Origin: Brevibacillus invocatus
Lineage (GTDB): Bacteria; Bacillota; Bacilli; Brevibacillales; Brevibacillaceae
NCBI RefSeq assembly: GCF_003710915.1
Contig: NZ_RHHR01000044.1
Span: 41,492-105,491 of the forward strand
Length of the DNA stretch: 64,000 bases
Reading direction: 5' to 3'
Below are positions 17,792-27,095 of this stretch, piece after piece; position 1 is the stretch's first letter; each line of letters starts with the position of its first letter. Made by a program: the position numbers and the translations under genes. The notes under the pieces were generated by a model. The model had not been told where the DNA came from. It saw only the letters and a list, made by a program, of their open reading frames with translations, and made no database searches.

Positions 17792-18890
17792 TCCGTGTCA
17801 CCCTTCCCAACAAGGACCCTTTCATCGTAATGATCATCGTCTCGATCTCCATTCTGCCCCTGACTTCCTTTAGTCCGGCCAGGCAGCAGTTCTCGCCCAT
17901 CTTTTCAAAAAAGGCGGGTGTATCTGCCATCAAATCCCCCACCTGCGAGGCGGTGTTTGCCTCTTTGATCTGCCGGACCATCTCGGCATCTGCTCCAGCT
18001 GCTTCTGCCATCTGCGCGAGAAAGCCAAAATCGACTGGAGCGCTCTTGGAGTGAACCATCATGACGCCCTGTGCCACTTTGGAGAACTTGCCCATCATCC
18101 CGACCAGCGTCACCTTTTTCATCTGCTTGCGTTTGCACTGCTGCAGGGCAAAGCCGACGAAATCACCCATCTCGACGAAAGCCTCCTCCGACAGCTCGGG
18201 ATACATCTCCATCCCGAAGGACTCCGACTTCCCTCCGGTGGACAAGACAATATGGTCACATCCCGCTTCTTTTGCCACGTTGATCGCCTGTGCCACGCTC
18301 GCCTTGTAGGCGGAGGTGGAAAACGGCACCACGATGCCGCGCGTGCCAAGAATCGAGATGCCGCCGAGGATGCCGAGTCTTCCGTTCAATGTTTTCTTGG
18401 CGATCTCCTCGCCTGCCGGAACCGAGATGACGATCTTGATGCCGCGTTCTACCTCATACTGATCGAGGATGGCTTGCGCAGTCTCGCGAATCATCTTGCG
18501 CGGAACCGGATTGATCGCCGCTTCGCCGATGGGAACAGGCAGACCGGGCTTCGTCACACGTCCCACACCCACGCCGCCGTCCAGTACAATGCCGGGTTCA
18601 TCCAGCCATTCCACACGACTCAGGATCAAGGCTCCATGGGTGGCATCCGGATCGTCTCCGCCATCCTTGATGGTCCCGGCCATAGCGCTCTGCTCGTCAT
18701 ATTCGCAGCTGTCCATCTCAAAAGTCACGTCCTGGCCAATCGGCAATCGGATCGTCGCATGGCTTTGTCGTTCCTGGGTAATCAAAGCGATCAGGGCAGC
18801 CTTCGTCGCTGCCGTAGCACAAGCGCCTGTCGTATATCCGTGACGGAGCGGTTTGTCTTCCTTTTTTTCCTTCGCCGCCATAGCCGCCAT
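17754..18890 (-). CDS. cbiD: Cobalt-precorrin-5B C1-methyltransferase
   Basis: A 378-residue CbiD recognised by its N-terminal [20 protein letters not shown] and by VSVPAGEE-like [19 protein letters not shown], then [16 protein letters not shown]. It methylates C1 of cobalt-precorrin-5B, an anaerobic-pathway step with a fold unrelated to the other corrin methylases. Its start follows the cbiC stop by 2 nt and has only a weak ribosome site, so it probably depends on coupling to cbiC translation. The 3' end overlaps cbiET by 38 nt. Confidence 0.94.
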   Translation of the reverse strand: MAAMAAKEKKEDKPLRHGYTTGACATAATKAALIALITQERQSHATIRLPIGQDVTFEMDSCEYDEQSAMAGTIKDGGDDPDATHGALILSRVEWLDEPGIVLDGGVGVGRVTKPGLPVPIGEAAINPVPRKMIRETAQAILDQYEVERGIKIVISVPAGEEIAKKTLNGRLGILGGISILGTRGIVVPFSTSAYKASVAQAINVAKEAGCDHIVLSTGGKSESFGMEMYPELSEEAFVEMGDFVGFALQQCKRKQMKKVTLVGMMGKFSKVAQGVMMVHSKSAPVDFGFLAQMAEAAGADAEMVRQIKEANTASQVGDLMADTPAFFEKMGENCCLAGLKEVRGRMEIETMIITMKGSLLGRVTRNDTDDESDRHRG

Positions 18891-18892
18891 GC

Positions 18893-19543
18893 TTATCCCA
18901 ACCGTTCCGCCATCAGCGAGATCGCGTTGAGGGAAGCCACGGTCACTGGGCTTCCGCCTTTACGCCCGATATTGGTGATGAACGGAACATCCAGCTTGGC
19001 CAGCTCTTCCTTGGATTCTGCAGCCGACACGAAGCCAACTGGCATACCGATGATCAGGCCCGGCTTGGCTTCACCTTCCTTGACCAGACGAATCAGCTCC
19101 AGCAAAGCAGTAGGTGCGTTGCCGATGCAGAAGATGCCGCCCTCCGCTTCCTTGATCGCCTTGCGCATGGAAATGATCGCACGGGTGGTGTTGAGGCGCT
19201 TCGCCTCTTCCATGACGTCGCGGTCCGAGATGTATACCTTTACTTCACCACCGTATTTCTCGATCCGGTTCTTGCTGATGCCGACCTGCACCATCTGCAC
19301 GTCTGCCACGACCTTTTTGCCGCTGCGAATCGCTTCGATTCCTGCTTTTACGGCATCCGGGTGGAAGACGAGACTCCGGCCCAGATCAAAGTCAGCCGAG
19401 GCGTGAATGACGCGCTGTACGACCTTGAACTGCTCCTCGGAAAAAGGATGCTCCCCCAGCTCGTCCGTGATGATTTGAAAGCTCAGTTCCTCAATTTCCT
19501 GCGGTTGTACCGTCATGGGTTTAAATTCCGTGCGAAAATCCAT
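18893..19543 (-). CDS. cbiC: Cobalt-precorrin-8 methylmutase
   Basis: A 216-residue CbiC/CobH with the active-site His in VIHASADFDLGRSLVF and the C-terminal GMPVGFVSAAESKEEL and IGRKGGSPVTVASLNA. It moves the methyl group from C11 to C12 of cobalt-precorrin-8, producing cobyrinic acid. The start codon shares its A with the end of the cbiJ gene (1-nt overlap, TAATG type), and cbiD begins 2 nt downstream. Size and motifs are normal. Confidence 0.94.
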   Translation of the reverse strand: MDFRTEFKPMTVQPQEIEELSFQIITDELGEHPFSEEQFKVVQRVIHASADFDLGRSLVFHPDAVKAGIEAIRSGKKVVADVQMVQVGISKNRIEKYGGEVKVYISDRDVMEEAKRLNTTRAIISMRKAIKEAEGGIFCIGNAPTALLELIRLVKEGEAKPGLIIGMPVGFVSAAESKEELAKLDVPFITNIGRKGGSPVTVASLNAISLMAERLG

Positions 19544-20319
19544 TATGCTTCTCCTCCCGTCACCTGTTTCAATTGAGTCATGATCGGATCAAAATCGGAA
19601 AACTTCGTGCCGTAATCAATCTGCGGGCGGCCGATGACAATCGTCTCGATGCCCATTTCCAACGCTGCCTCCACCTTTTCGTCAAAGGCTCCAACCTTGC
19701 CGCTCTCTTTGGTAATCATCAGAGTCACGCCGTAGTGGTCGTAGAGCGCTTTGTTCAGATCCTTGGAAAAAGGGCCCTGCATCGCAACGATGTTCTTCTG
19801 CTCAAGCCCCAGCTCCTCGCACTTTTGCATGTTGTCCAGCCGCGGCAGCATACGGGCTACCAGTGTCGTATCCGGCAGACCCAATAGGCGGTCGGTAAAG
19901 ATCTTCAGCGTCTTGCTTCCGGTCGTCAGCATGATTACGCCTTTTTTATCCGCCGCCAGCTCGGCTGCCTGCACGTAATCCTCCACGACAATCAGCTTAT
20001 CGGAGCCTGGAGCTGACACACTTTCCCGCTCGTAGCGAATGTAGGGAACACCGGCATCCTTTGCCGCTGCCATTGCGTTTTTCGACGCTTCCTCGGCGAA
20101 GGGATGGGTCGCGTCCACGACGGCTTTCACGCCTTTTTCCACAATCAGACTGATGAGATCAGCTGCCGTCAGTCTCCCTACCTGTACGGGGAGATTCACG
20201 TCCTCCATGCTTTTCGCTGCGCTATCCGTCACGACAGTACTCAACAGCTCATAACCCTCGTCCTTGATGCGAACCGCCAGCTCCCGGGCATCGCTCGTCC
20301 CGGCCATTACGAGAATCAT
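19543..20319 (-). CDS. cbiJ: Cobalt-precorrin-6A reductase
   Basis: A 258-residue CbiJ/CobK reductase beginning MILVMAGTSDARELAVRIKD, with VDATHPFAEEASKNA, MLPRL and GPFSKDLNKALY, and IVIGRP near the end. It reduces the corrin ring of cobalt-precorrin-6A with NAD(P)H. It lies between cbiX (12-nt gap) and cbiC (1-nt overlap). The GTSDARELA nucleotide-binding start and the KESGKVGAF segment are the clearest diagnostic points. Confidence 0.93.
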   Translation of the reverse strand: MILVMAGTSDARELAVRIKDEGYELLSTVVTDSAAKSMEDVNLPVQVGRLTAADLISLIVEKGVKAVVDATHPFAEEASKNAMAAAKDAGVPYIRYERESVSAPGSDKLIVVEDYVQAAELAADKKGVIMLTTGSKTLKIFTDRLLGLPDTTLVARMLPRLDNMQKCEELGLEQKNIVAMQGPFSKDLNKALYDHYGVTLMITKESGKVGAFDEKVEAALEMGIETIVIGRPQIDYGTKFSDFDPIMTQLKQVTGGEA

Positions 20320-20331
20320 CTTGCGTCCCTC

Positions 20332-21303
20332 CTACTTGGTCACATGCTTGTGGTCGTGATGTTTATGGTCGTGTTCGTGGTCATGGTGCTCATGGTCGTG
20401 GTCATGATCATGTTCGTGGTCGTGATCATGTTGGTGGTGGTGATGGTGGTGATGTCCATGCCCGTGCTCGTCATCGTGGTGATGGTGGTGGTCGATATGC
20501 TCCATCGCTGCCAGTCTGTACGGACAGGTGTCGCAGTTCAGCTTGACCTCACCGTGCAGGGCTTCCTCTACGCGATCCTTCAATACTTCCTTTAGGAGCG
20601 GATGAAAGCCAAAGTACTCCGCCAGCGTAAATTGCGCATCCGGATATTGCGCACGGAACTGCTCCAGCTGATCTGCCATGCGCTTGATCAATACCCCTGT
20701 AAACAGGAAATAGGGCAGAACCACCACATGCTTGGCTCCCAGCTTGAGGCAGCGTTCAATGCCTTCCTGATACAGGGGGAAGGTAACGCCCATAAAAGCC
20801 GTTTCCACCCATTTGGCCTTCCAGCGCTCCCAGAAGAGTCGGGACATTTTGTAAATATCGCTGTTGGCATCGGCATCGCTGCTGCCGCGTCCAATCACCA
20901 GCACGGCCAAATCTTCATGCTCTTGCGCCGATGCGAAGCCCGCTTCCTCCATGCGCGTCGCCAGAATGTTCAGCACCTCCTCGTGGATGCCGATCGGACG
21001 TCCGTAGATGAATTGCACATGCGGATACAGCTCTTTGGCTTCATCGATCGCTGCCGGGATGTGGATTTTGGCATGTCCGGCTGAAAACAGAATGATCGGA
21101 ATAACGGCTACGCGGGTGGCGCCTCTTTTTACACAAGCACTGAGACCCATCAGCATATCCGGGCGCTCGAACTCCAAAAAGCACGTCTCGATGATCGGCA
21201 CATCCATTTCCGGTGCCAATCCATTCACAAACTGACGAATCTCTTCATTTCCCTCTGGGTCCTTACTTCCGTGACCGACGAATAGGACTGCATCCATTTT
21301 CAT
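20332..21303 (-). CDS. cbiX: Sirohydrochlorin cobaltochelatase with histidine-rich tail (CbiX, long form)
   Basis: A 323-residue long-form CbiX. Two homologous chelatase lobes are visible: LFVGHGSKDPEGNEEI at the N-terminus and VLVIGRGSSDADANSDIYKM in the second half. The metal-ligand His is in IILFSAGHAKIHIPAAI, and a CDTCPYR motif follows. The last ~50 residues are almost all His, Asp and Glu. The enzyme inserts Co2+ into sirohydrochlorin, committing it to B12. The His-rich tail, known from long CbiX proteins, may store or deliver cobalt. The encoding DNA (20340-20500) is correspondingly repetitive. Confidence 0.93.
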   Translation of the reverse strand: MKMDAVLFVGHGSKDPEGNEEIRQFVNGLAPEMDVPIIETCFLEFERPDMLMGLSACVKRGATRVAVIPIILFSAGHAKIHIPAAIDEAKELYPHVQFIYGRPIGIHEEVLNILATRMEEAGFASAQEHEDLAVLVIGRGSSDADANSDIYKMSRLFWERWKAKWVETAFMGVTFPLYQEGIERCLKLGAKHVVVLPYFLFTGVLIKRMADQLEQFRAQYPDAQFTLAEYFGFHPLLKEVLKDRVEEALHGEVKLNCDTCPYRLAAMEHIDHHHHHDDEHGHGHHHHHHHQHDHDHEHDHDHDHEHHDHEHDHKHHDHKHVTK

Positions 21304-21319
21304 TCACCTTGCTTTCCTT

Positions 21320-23068
21320 TTAATCGCCACAAGCGGCGTTCTCGATCTCAAACTTGGCTGGTTCTCGCCAAGCGTAGCCTTCCAATTCTCCTACCCTCTG
21401 AAAGAACTTGTGGAAGCGCTCATTCGGGAAGGCCTCTTTTACGAACCGCGTCACGATGCGTTCCACCAATGGTACGATCTCTTCTTTTGGAATGCCTTCT
21501 GCGACTGGAATACCTGAGTGAGCGTTTCTTCCCACTGTTTTGGCTCCCAGGAAAAGATCGAATTTGCCTTTGCGGAAGACGATCCCGATGTCTTCCGTCA
21601 CCGCTTGATAGCAGGCCATTCCACACCCGTTGAAGCCGATGCGCGTCTCTTTGGGCATTGGCTTGCCTCCCAGAAGCCGTTGCAGTTCCTCTGCGTACGG
21701 AATCCCGTCCTTTTTCTCTCCGTCGCAAAAATCACATGCCTTTACCTGCAGGACGTCCCCTGTAGGACTTAGCATCAATCCCGCCTCACGCAAGCGGCTG
21801 GTCACGCTCTCCGGGTCCGCCGTCGGAACGCGCAGGATCATTTGGTGGTGCGGCGTATATTCGATTTCACCCCGCTCGCCCGCCACCTCTGCCAGGAGCA
21901 TCATCTGCTGCGTCGAGATTTTTTTGTTCGCAACACCCGGACTGACTGCACACTCGAAGATCATTTCCGGTGTAAAGCTGTCTACAGGACGTGCTGCTGT
22001 CTGAGTGGCTGCCGCGGCTTCAGTAACCACACCATTCGCTTCATTCACCAGCTGTAAGGCCTGCGTCGCCCAATCGAGCGGTGTCGGCTCCTCTGCTGAA
22101 ACCACGGACTCCCGTTCTGCAACTGAAACCGCAGCTTGCTGCTCTGTCACGGTAGCAGGGGGTGCCGAACGAATGAATGGCTGCTCCTGTGCTTGTGCTG
22201 CCTGTGGAATGTCGACTTCCTTGCCCTCCCCATCAGTCGCCTCCAGTGACCACGGCTCATTTTCCACGCGAAGTCGCTGGTGCGGCTTCAACGGTTGTTC
22301 GTCGGCAGACAAGGTGTACTTGCGCTGGTAGCCGCGCGGCGTAATCATCTTGCCATCGTAGACAAACGTAGAGGAATTCCCGATGATCACTGTCGTCAGC
22401 ATGCCGATATCATGCTCCAGCATGTGTGCCAGCGTAGTGACAACGACATGCTCTCGTTCGCGAAACGCGCTTTTCACAATACCTACAGGAGTATTAGGTG
22501 AACGGTATTGAAGGAGAATGCGTTGTGCCTCGACGATCTGTCGTGTGCGCCTTCCGCTGCGCGGGTTGTAAAGCGCGATGACGAAATCCGCCATCCCTGC
22601 TGCATCGATTCTCCTCGCAATCAGCTCCCAGGGGGTCAAATGGTCACTCAGACTGATCGTGCAGGCATCATGCATAATCGGAGCGCCGAGAATAGCGCCA
22701 CAGGAATTAATCGCCGAAATGCCCGGGACAATTTCCAGCTCGACACCTGTTGCCTGTGTCCAGCCTTTTTCCACCAACACCTCGTAGACCAGACCCGCCA
22801 TGCCGTATACGCCAGCATCTCCACTGGAAATGACCGCGACTTTTTTGCCTTCCTCTTCTGCCTGACGAACCGCTTCCCGCGCTCGGGTCACTTCCTCCGT
22901 CATTCCGGTGCTGACGATCTCCTGATGGGTAAGCAATTCACGAATCAGATCCACATAGGTGGAGTAGCCGATAATGACATCACTTTCTTCGATGGCTTCC
23001 CGCGCCCGTTTGGTGATATGTTCAAAACTGCCCGGACCAAATCCGATCACATACAACTTGCCTTTCAT
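21320..23068 (-). CDS. cbiH60: Cobalt-precorrin-3B C17-methyltransferase fused to a sulfite/nitrite-reductase-like iron-sulfur domain (CbiH60-type)
   Basis: Start ATG 23068 follows AGGAGG; 582 residues. Residues ~1-245 are a CbiH/CobJ methylase (YVIGFGPGSFEHITKRARE, VISSGDAGVYGMAGL, VPGISAINSCGAILGAP). A Gln/Glu/Ala-rich linker spans ~270-370. The C-terminal ~200 residues resemble a half nitrite/sulfite reductase, with HHQMILRVPT and the cysteine pairs ACDFCDGE and FNGCGMACY that can hold a [4Fe-4S] cluster. This architecture matches CbiH60 described in Bacillus megaterium, which contracts the ring while methylating C17. It lies between cbiB and cbiX. Confidence 0.9.
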   Translation of the reverse strand: MKGKLYVIGFGPGSFEHITKRAREAIEESDVIIGYSTYVDLIRELLTHQEIVSTGMTEEVTRAREAVRQAEEEGKKVAVISSGDAGVYGMAGLVYEVLVEKGWTQATGVELEIVPGISAINSCGAILGAPIMHDACTISLSDHLTPWELIARRIDAAGMADFVIALYNPRSGRRTRQIVEAQRILLQYRSPNTPVGIVKSAFREREHVVVTTLAHMLEHDIGMLTTVIIGNSSTFVYDGKMITPRGYQRKYTLSADEQPLKPHQRLRVENEPWSLEATDGEGKEVDIPQAAQAQEQPFIRSAPPATVTEQQAAVSVAERESVVSAEEPTPLDWATQALQLVNEANGVVTEAAAATQTAARPVDSFTPEMIFECAVSPGVANKKISTQQMMLLAEVAGERGEIEYTPHHQMILRVPTADPESVTSRLREAGLMLSPTGDVLQVKACDFCDGEKKDGIPYAEELQRLLGGKPMPKETRIGFNGCGMACYQAVTEDIGIVFRKGKFDLFLGAKTVGRNAHSGIPVAEGIPKEEIVPLVERIVTRFVKEAFPNERFHKFFQRVGELEGYAWREPAKFEIENAACGD

Positions 23069-23110
23069 ACCGATGAACCTCCTCTTTTCCCCACATGCTT
23101 TCCCTTGCAA

Positions 23111-24070
23111 CTAACCCCGCAGCAATTTCACCATACCCACACAGACAAGCACACTCAAAAGCGATGCGAGATACATCAGGCGCACTGTCGTCTGCACGTC
23201 CTCTGCACGCAACGGGCGATGCGCATCGCCCATCTTCGCCCGGTGGGAAGCAACGCCTTGATACGTGTTGAGACCTCCCAGCTGCACACCCAAGGCTCCT
23301 GCCACTGCTGCTTCCGGCAGCCCGCTGTTCGGACTCGGATGCAGGTGCGCGTCCCGCTTGATGATTCGCCAGCTTTGCCGATAATCCAGTCGGAGCAGCC
23401 AGCTTGCCGCTACTAGCAGCAATGCGGTCAAGCGAGCCGGGATATAGTTCGCCACGTCGTCGAATCGGGCAGATGCCCAGCCCAGATTCCGATACTTTTC
23501 GTTTTTGTAGCCCACCATCGAATCCAGCGTATTCGTCGCGCGGTACGCCATCGCTAGCGGGGCTCCCCCGATCGCTGCGTAGATGAGCGGAGAGACGATG
23601 GCATCGACGATATTTTCCGCCACTGTTTCCACCGCACCGCGGCAGATCTCCGGCTCGTCCAGATGCTCGGTATCTCGCCCCACTACCTTGGACAAGGAAC
23701 GCCTTGCTTCAACCATATTTCCTGACAGCAGATGGCGCATGATCTCCATTCCGGCGTCTGCCAATCCCTTGGTGGCGATGGTCGTGGAGATCATCCAGGC
23801 CGATAGTGCAAAAGCCAGCCAAGGTGATACGTGCGCGGCTGCCCAAATGATCAGCCAGACCACAGCGTAGCTACCCGTCACGATCAACAGCGGGAGCAGC
23901 ACTCCTGCCGCCTTTACATATTTCTCCTGCTTGACGCACCTGCGAATCAACCACTCCAGACGCGAAATCCACCATCCGATGATAACCACAGGGTGCGGCA
24001 GTTTGCGCGGATCACCTACAATACGATCAATCAAATAGGCCGTGATGATCACCCACGCCAGTTCATTCAT
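23111..24070 (-). CDS. cbiB: Adenosylcobinamide-phosphate synthase
   Basis: A 319-residue integral membrane protein with several hydrophobic segments and the CbiB motifs IVGDPRKLPHPVVIIG, ENIVDAIVSPLIYAAIGG and HPSPNSGLPEAAVAGALGVQ. It joins adenosylcobyric acid to aminopropanol or aminopropanol phosphate, the latter made by the threonine-phosphate decarboxylase encoded upstream. Its start overlaps cobC by 8 nt. The symbol cbiB is used because cobD here names the decarboxylase. Confidence 0.94.
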   Translation of the reverse strand: MNELAWVIITAYLIDRIVGDPRKLPHPVVIIGWWISRLEWLIRRCVKQEKYVKAAGVLLPLLIVTGSYAVVWLIIWAAAHVSPWLAFALSAWMISTTIATKGLADAGMEIMRHLLSGNMVEARRSLSKVVGRDTEHLDEPEICRGAVETVAENIVDAIVSPLIYAAIGGAPLAMAYRATNTLDSMVGYKNEKYRNLGWASARFDDVANYIPARLTALLLVAASWLLRLDYRQSWRIIKRDAHLHPSPNSGLPEAAVAGALGVQLGGLNTYQGVASHRAKMGDAHRPLRAEDVQTTVRLMYLASLLSVLVCVGMVKLLRG

Positions 24071-24692
24071 TTGCTTCTCTCCTGCTCAGAAAATGAGGTT
24101 GCACAGTCCAGCGGTTTCCGTCCCAAACCGTCAACATGGCCTCTGCGTGCCTGAGTCCTTCTACCTGCCAAAATCGGCTTGGGTCCTGCTCCAGCCATGC
24201 CGCTTGAAACCAGCGGATCACCCCGCCGTGTGTGACAATGATCTGTGTATGCGCTCGCGGCTCATCTCTGTACGCCTGCTCCCGACTCATAAGCCATGCG
24301 TCGACGCGTTCTCCGAGCTGTCGCAAGCTTTCCCCCTGAGGAGGACTGTATTGGAGAGGATCGTCGTACCATCGAGTCGCACGTTCCTTGTCATTTGTCA
24401 TCAACTCTTCGTATGTACACAGCTCCCATTCGCCAAATGAAAGCTCTCGCAGTGCTGGAACAGCCTGCACCGTACAGGGCACCTGCTCTGCCAGCAGCTC
24501 CGCCGTTTGCAGACAACGCTGCAAATCACTGGTATAGAGGTTCACGGGTTGCCGGATCACGGACTTGAGCTGCTCTGCCAATCCTTTTACCTGTCTGATT
24601 CCATGCTCATGCAGCGAGACATCGGTATGGCCCAGATATCTGCCCTGCCTGTTTATATCCGTCTCCCCATGACGTACCCATAGCCATCTCAT
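24063..24692 (-). CDS. cobC: Histidine phosphatase family protein, probable alpha-ribazole phosphatase
   Basis: A 209-residue phosphoglycerate-mutase-like enzyme. The catalytic RHG motif is in LWVRHGETDINRQGRYLG, the acid region in LRELSFGEWE and the second His in IIVTHGGVIRW. Location between cobS and cbiB makes alpha-ribazole-5'-phosphate phosphatase (CobC) the best assignment: it would remove the phosphate before or after ligation of the lower base. The family is certain, while the substrate rests on context. The start ATG 24692 lies ~20 nt after the cobS stop. Confidence 0.82.
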   Translation of the reverse strand: MRWLWVRHGETDINRQGRYLGHTDVSLHEHGIRQVKGLAEQLKSVIRQPVNLYTSDLQRCLQTAELLAEQVPCTVQAVPALRELSFGEWELCTYEELMTNDKERATRWYDDPLQYSPPQGESLRQLGERVDAWLMSREQAYRDEPRAHTQIIVTHGGVIRWFQAAWLEQDPSRFWQVEGLRHAEAMLTVWDGNRWTVQPHFLSRREANE

Positions 24693-24712
24693 CCTTGCCC
24701 ACTCCTGACGCT

Positions 24713-25456
24713 TTATCCGATACTTATCAGCAAGGCAATCAGCATCGCAGCCTCGCTACTCTCGATGACGGCTCCGTAGCAATCGCCGTTCAATCCCCCC
24801 AGCTTTCGTGCCACACTTCGGGCAAACCAGATTGCAAACAACAGGGACAATAAAACCGCTCCCGCTGCCTGCAAACCGCCAAGCCACCAGCAGGCACCAG
24901 CCAAAACGGCGTACGCAATCACGATGTGAACGCCCGAAAGCCCCTCGCTGATCCCTTTTCCAATCCCCTGATCTGCCGAGAGATACGGCCAGTAGCGAAT
25001 CGCCAGCAGGACGTGCGTACGGGCGATCGCCGGGACGAAGACAAGCATCATGCCCCATGCTGGCTCGGTCCATTCGGACAGTGCGGCGGTTTTCAACAAC
25101 AGCAGCAACAGTGCCGCCAAAACCCCCATCGCTCCGACGCGACTGTCTTTCATAATCTCCAGCATTTTTTCTTTTGTGCGACTGCTTCCAAGACCATCCG
25201 CCAAGTCCATCCAGCCGTCGAGATGAAGTCCCCCTGTGATGTACACCCAGACGATCAGGGTCCATACAGCTGCAAGCAACGGGCTAAACAGCCAAAGCCC
25301 TGCTTGATGCACACCCCACAGGATCAGACCCATCACCAGACCCACAGCTGGATACCACGCAACACTTTTTTTCCACGCTTCCTCAGAAGGCCGCAGCCAG
25401 GGAACAGGAATCCGGGTGAAAAAGGCGATGGCATGCCAAAATGCATGTAGATTCAT
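24713..25456 (-). CDS. cobS: Adenosylcobinamide-GDP ribazoletransferase (cobalamin synthase)
   Basis: A 247-residue membrane protein with FWHAIAFFTRIPVPW at the N-terminus and the acidic metal-binding segment DGWMDLADGLGSSRTKEKML followed by EIMKDSRVGAMG, both diagnostic of CobS. It joins alpha-ribazole (or its phosphate) to adenosylcobinamide-GDP, completing the nucleotide loop at the membrane. It overlaps cobU by 4 nt. The C-terminus has the usual run of hydrophobic helices and GLNGDCYGAVIE. Confidence 0.94.
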   Translation of the reverse strand: MNLHAFWHAIAFFTRIPVPWLRPSEEAWKKSVAWYPAVGLVMGLILWGVHQAGLWLFSPLLAAVWTLIVWVYITGGLHLDGWMDLADGLGSSRTKEKMLEIMKDSRVGAMGVLAALLLLLLKTAALSEWTEPAWGMMLVFVPAIARTHVLLAIRYWPYLSADQGIGKGISEGLSGVHIVIAYAVLAGACWWLGGLQAAGAVLLSLLFAIWFARSVARKLGGLNGDCYGAVIESSEAAMLIALLISIG

Positions 25457-25992
25457 CCTTTGATCCTCCAGGGAATTCCCGAAAAGACTGCATACACGGT
25501 ATCCGCGCGGCGTGCCGTCATCTGATTGACATCCCCGAGCACGTCTGCAAACCAGCGACCCAGCTTATTCATCGCCACCCCGCCCAAGCCTACCTCGCTC
25601 GTCACGGCGATCACGGTCTGTGGCGAGGCAGAAAGCCCGTCCAGCCATGCTTTTGCCTCCTGGTAGATCTCCTGTGTAATGGCCTCACTTCTCCAATCCT
25701 CTTCGGGAACAGCCATCAGCCAGTTGCTGACCCAGGTCGACAGGCAGTCGAGGAGCACGACCTCATATTCCTTCGCTGCCTGGTTCGAGTAAGACAGGTA
25801 CTGCGGGATTTCCACACAGCCCCACTCTGCCGGACGGCGAGCCTGATGCTGCTCAATTCGGCTGCGCATTTCCTCATCCTTCGCTTCACCTGTCGCTGCA
25901 TACAAAACGCGCTTGCCTGTGTCCGCGGCCAGTTCTTCGGCAAAACCGCTTTTGCCAGAACGCACACCTCCGGTGACCAGGATCAGGCTCAT
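25453..25992 (-). CDS. cobU: Adenosylcobinamide kinase / adenosylcobinamide-phosphate guanylyltransferase
   Basis: Start ATG 25992 overlaps the cobD stop (ATGA). A much longer upstream frame exists but has no ribosome site and no homology. The 179-residue product begins ILVTGGVRSGKSGFAEELA, a P-loop, followed by YAATGEAKDEEMRSRI, and contains VVLLDCLSTWVSNWL and VTSEVGLGGV, all standard for CobU. It phosphorylates adenosylcobinamide and then attaches GMP from GTP. Coupling with cobS and cobD completes a compact nucleotide-loop assembly block. Confidence 0.94.
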   Translation of the reverse strand: MSLILVTGGVRSGKSGFAEELAADTGKRVLYAATGEAKDEEMRSRIEQHQARRPAEWGCVEIPQYLSYSNQAAKEYEVVLLDCLSTWVSNWLMAVPEEDWRSEAITQEIYQEAKAWLDGLSASPQTVIAVTSEVGLGGVAMNKLGRWFADVLGDVNQMTARRADTVYAVFSGIPWRIKG

Positions 25993-27095
25993 CGGTACGT
26001 TCCCCTTTCCAGACAAGCTTCGCGTATCGCACCCAGCAAGCGTTCGTTTTCTTCCCGTTTGCGCACGGCAATGCGGAAATCTCGCGCAGTCAACCCTGGG
26101 TACATGGCACAGCTTCGAATCAGGACGCCTTTTTTGCCGAGTACTTCCTGCAGCTCTTGCGCCGTCCACTCCTCAGAGGTGCGGACGAGCAGAAAATTCG
26201 CTTTGCCCGGCCAAACCTTCCAGTCCCATTCCTGCTGAAGAGCCGTGCTGAGGTAAGCGCGTTCCTGCGCAATCAGCTCTCGCGTCTGTCGCTCGTATTC
26301 CCATTCCTCCAGGCAAAGCTCTCCTGCCACAAGCGCCAAAGCATTGACACTCCAGCTGACCTGCTTTCCTTTCATCCGAGCGATTACCTCGGGGTGTGCG
26401 ATAGCGTAGCCCAGCCTCAATCCCGGAATCGCGTACATTTTGGTCATCGAGCGCATCACGATCACGCGTGGATATTTCTCCAGCTGGTCGACCAGCGTAA
26501 ATGGCTTTTCTTCCTCTACAAAATCGAGAAACGCTTCATCTACGATCAGCCAGGTATCCGTCTTTGCGGTCCATTCCGCCATTCGCTGCAGCTCTTCGGC
26601 TGTGTACAAGATGCCAGTAGGATTGTTGGGCGAGCCGATAAACACGAGATCTGCTTGCTGGAAAAGCCTGTACAGCTGTGTCTCTTCTGCTTTGTAGCCA
26701 TGCTCCTCCCGGCCGTAGCAGCTGATCACCCGAGCGCCGAACTGCTCCGAAAGTTGCGCGTATTCGGAAAAGCATGGGTAGACAACACCCACTTTCTGCG
26801 GGCGCAAAGCCAAGAGCGCCAAGGCCATCGCTTCGGCAGCTCCGTTTGCAGGCAACAGCCAGTCTTCATGCAGATTCAATCGTTTGCCCAAAGCATGCCG
26901 GAAGGAACGGTGCGCTGGATCAGGGTACCGCGTCACTTCCTGCAGCTGGGTTTGCAGCGCTGAAATGACAGACTGCGGCGGTCCTAACGGGTTGATATTG
27001 GCGCTGTAATCGAGAAAGCCGTTTGCCGGAAGTCCGTATCGTTTGGCGGCCGACACCCAGTCACCGCCATGGCCGTATTTTTCCAGAACCTCCAT
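25989..27095 (-). CDS. cobD: L-threonine-O-3-phosphate decarboxylase
   Basis: A 368-residue PLP-dependent enzyme of the class I/II aminotransferase fold: LDYSANINPLGPP near the N-terminus, PNNPTGILY, LIVDEAFLDF, and the Schiff-base Lys in MRSMTKMYAIPGLRLGYAIA. In B12 operons this protein decarboxylates threonine phosphate to (R)-1-aminopropanol phosphate, the linker between corrin ring and nucleotide loop. A histidinol-phosphate aminotransferase would look similar, but position between btuR and cobU decides in favour of CobD. The start overlaps the btuR stop (TGATG). Confidence 0.9.
   Translation of the reverse strand: MEVLEKYGHGGDWVSAAKRYGLPANGFLDYSANINPLGPPQSVISALQTQLQEVTRYPDPAHRSFRHALGKRLNLHEDWLLPANGAAEAMALALLALRPQKVGVVYPCFSEYAQLSEQFGARVISCYGREEHGYKAEETQLYRLFQQADLVFIGSPNNPTGILYTAEELQRMAEWTAKTDTWLIVDEAFLDFVEEEKPFTLVDQLEKYPRVIVMRSMTKMYAIPGLRLGYAIAHPEVIARMKGKQVSWSVNALALVAGELCLEEWEYERQTRELIAQERAYLSTALQQEWDWKVWPGKANFLLVRTSEEWTAQELQEVLGKKGVLIRSCAMYPGLTARDFRIAVRKREENERLLGAIREACLERGTYR

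Noticed and set aside
20340..20500. Short-repeat DNA resembling a tandem repeat or CRISPR-like array
   Set aside because: It is fully explained as the coding sequence of the His/Asp-rich tail of CbiX; there are no spacers or equal-length repeats.
25993..26169. 59-residue N-terminal extension of CobU
   Set aside because: It lies wholly inside cobD in another frame, has no ribosome site, and the P-loop start expected for CobU is at 25992.
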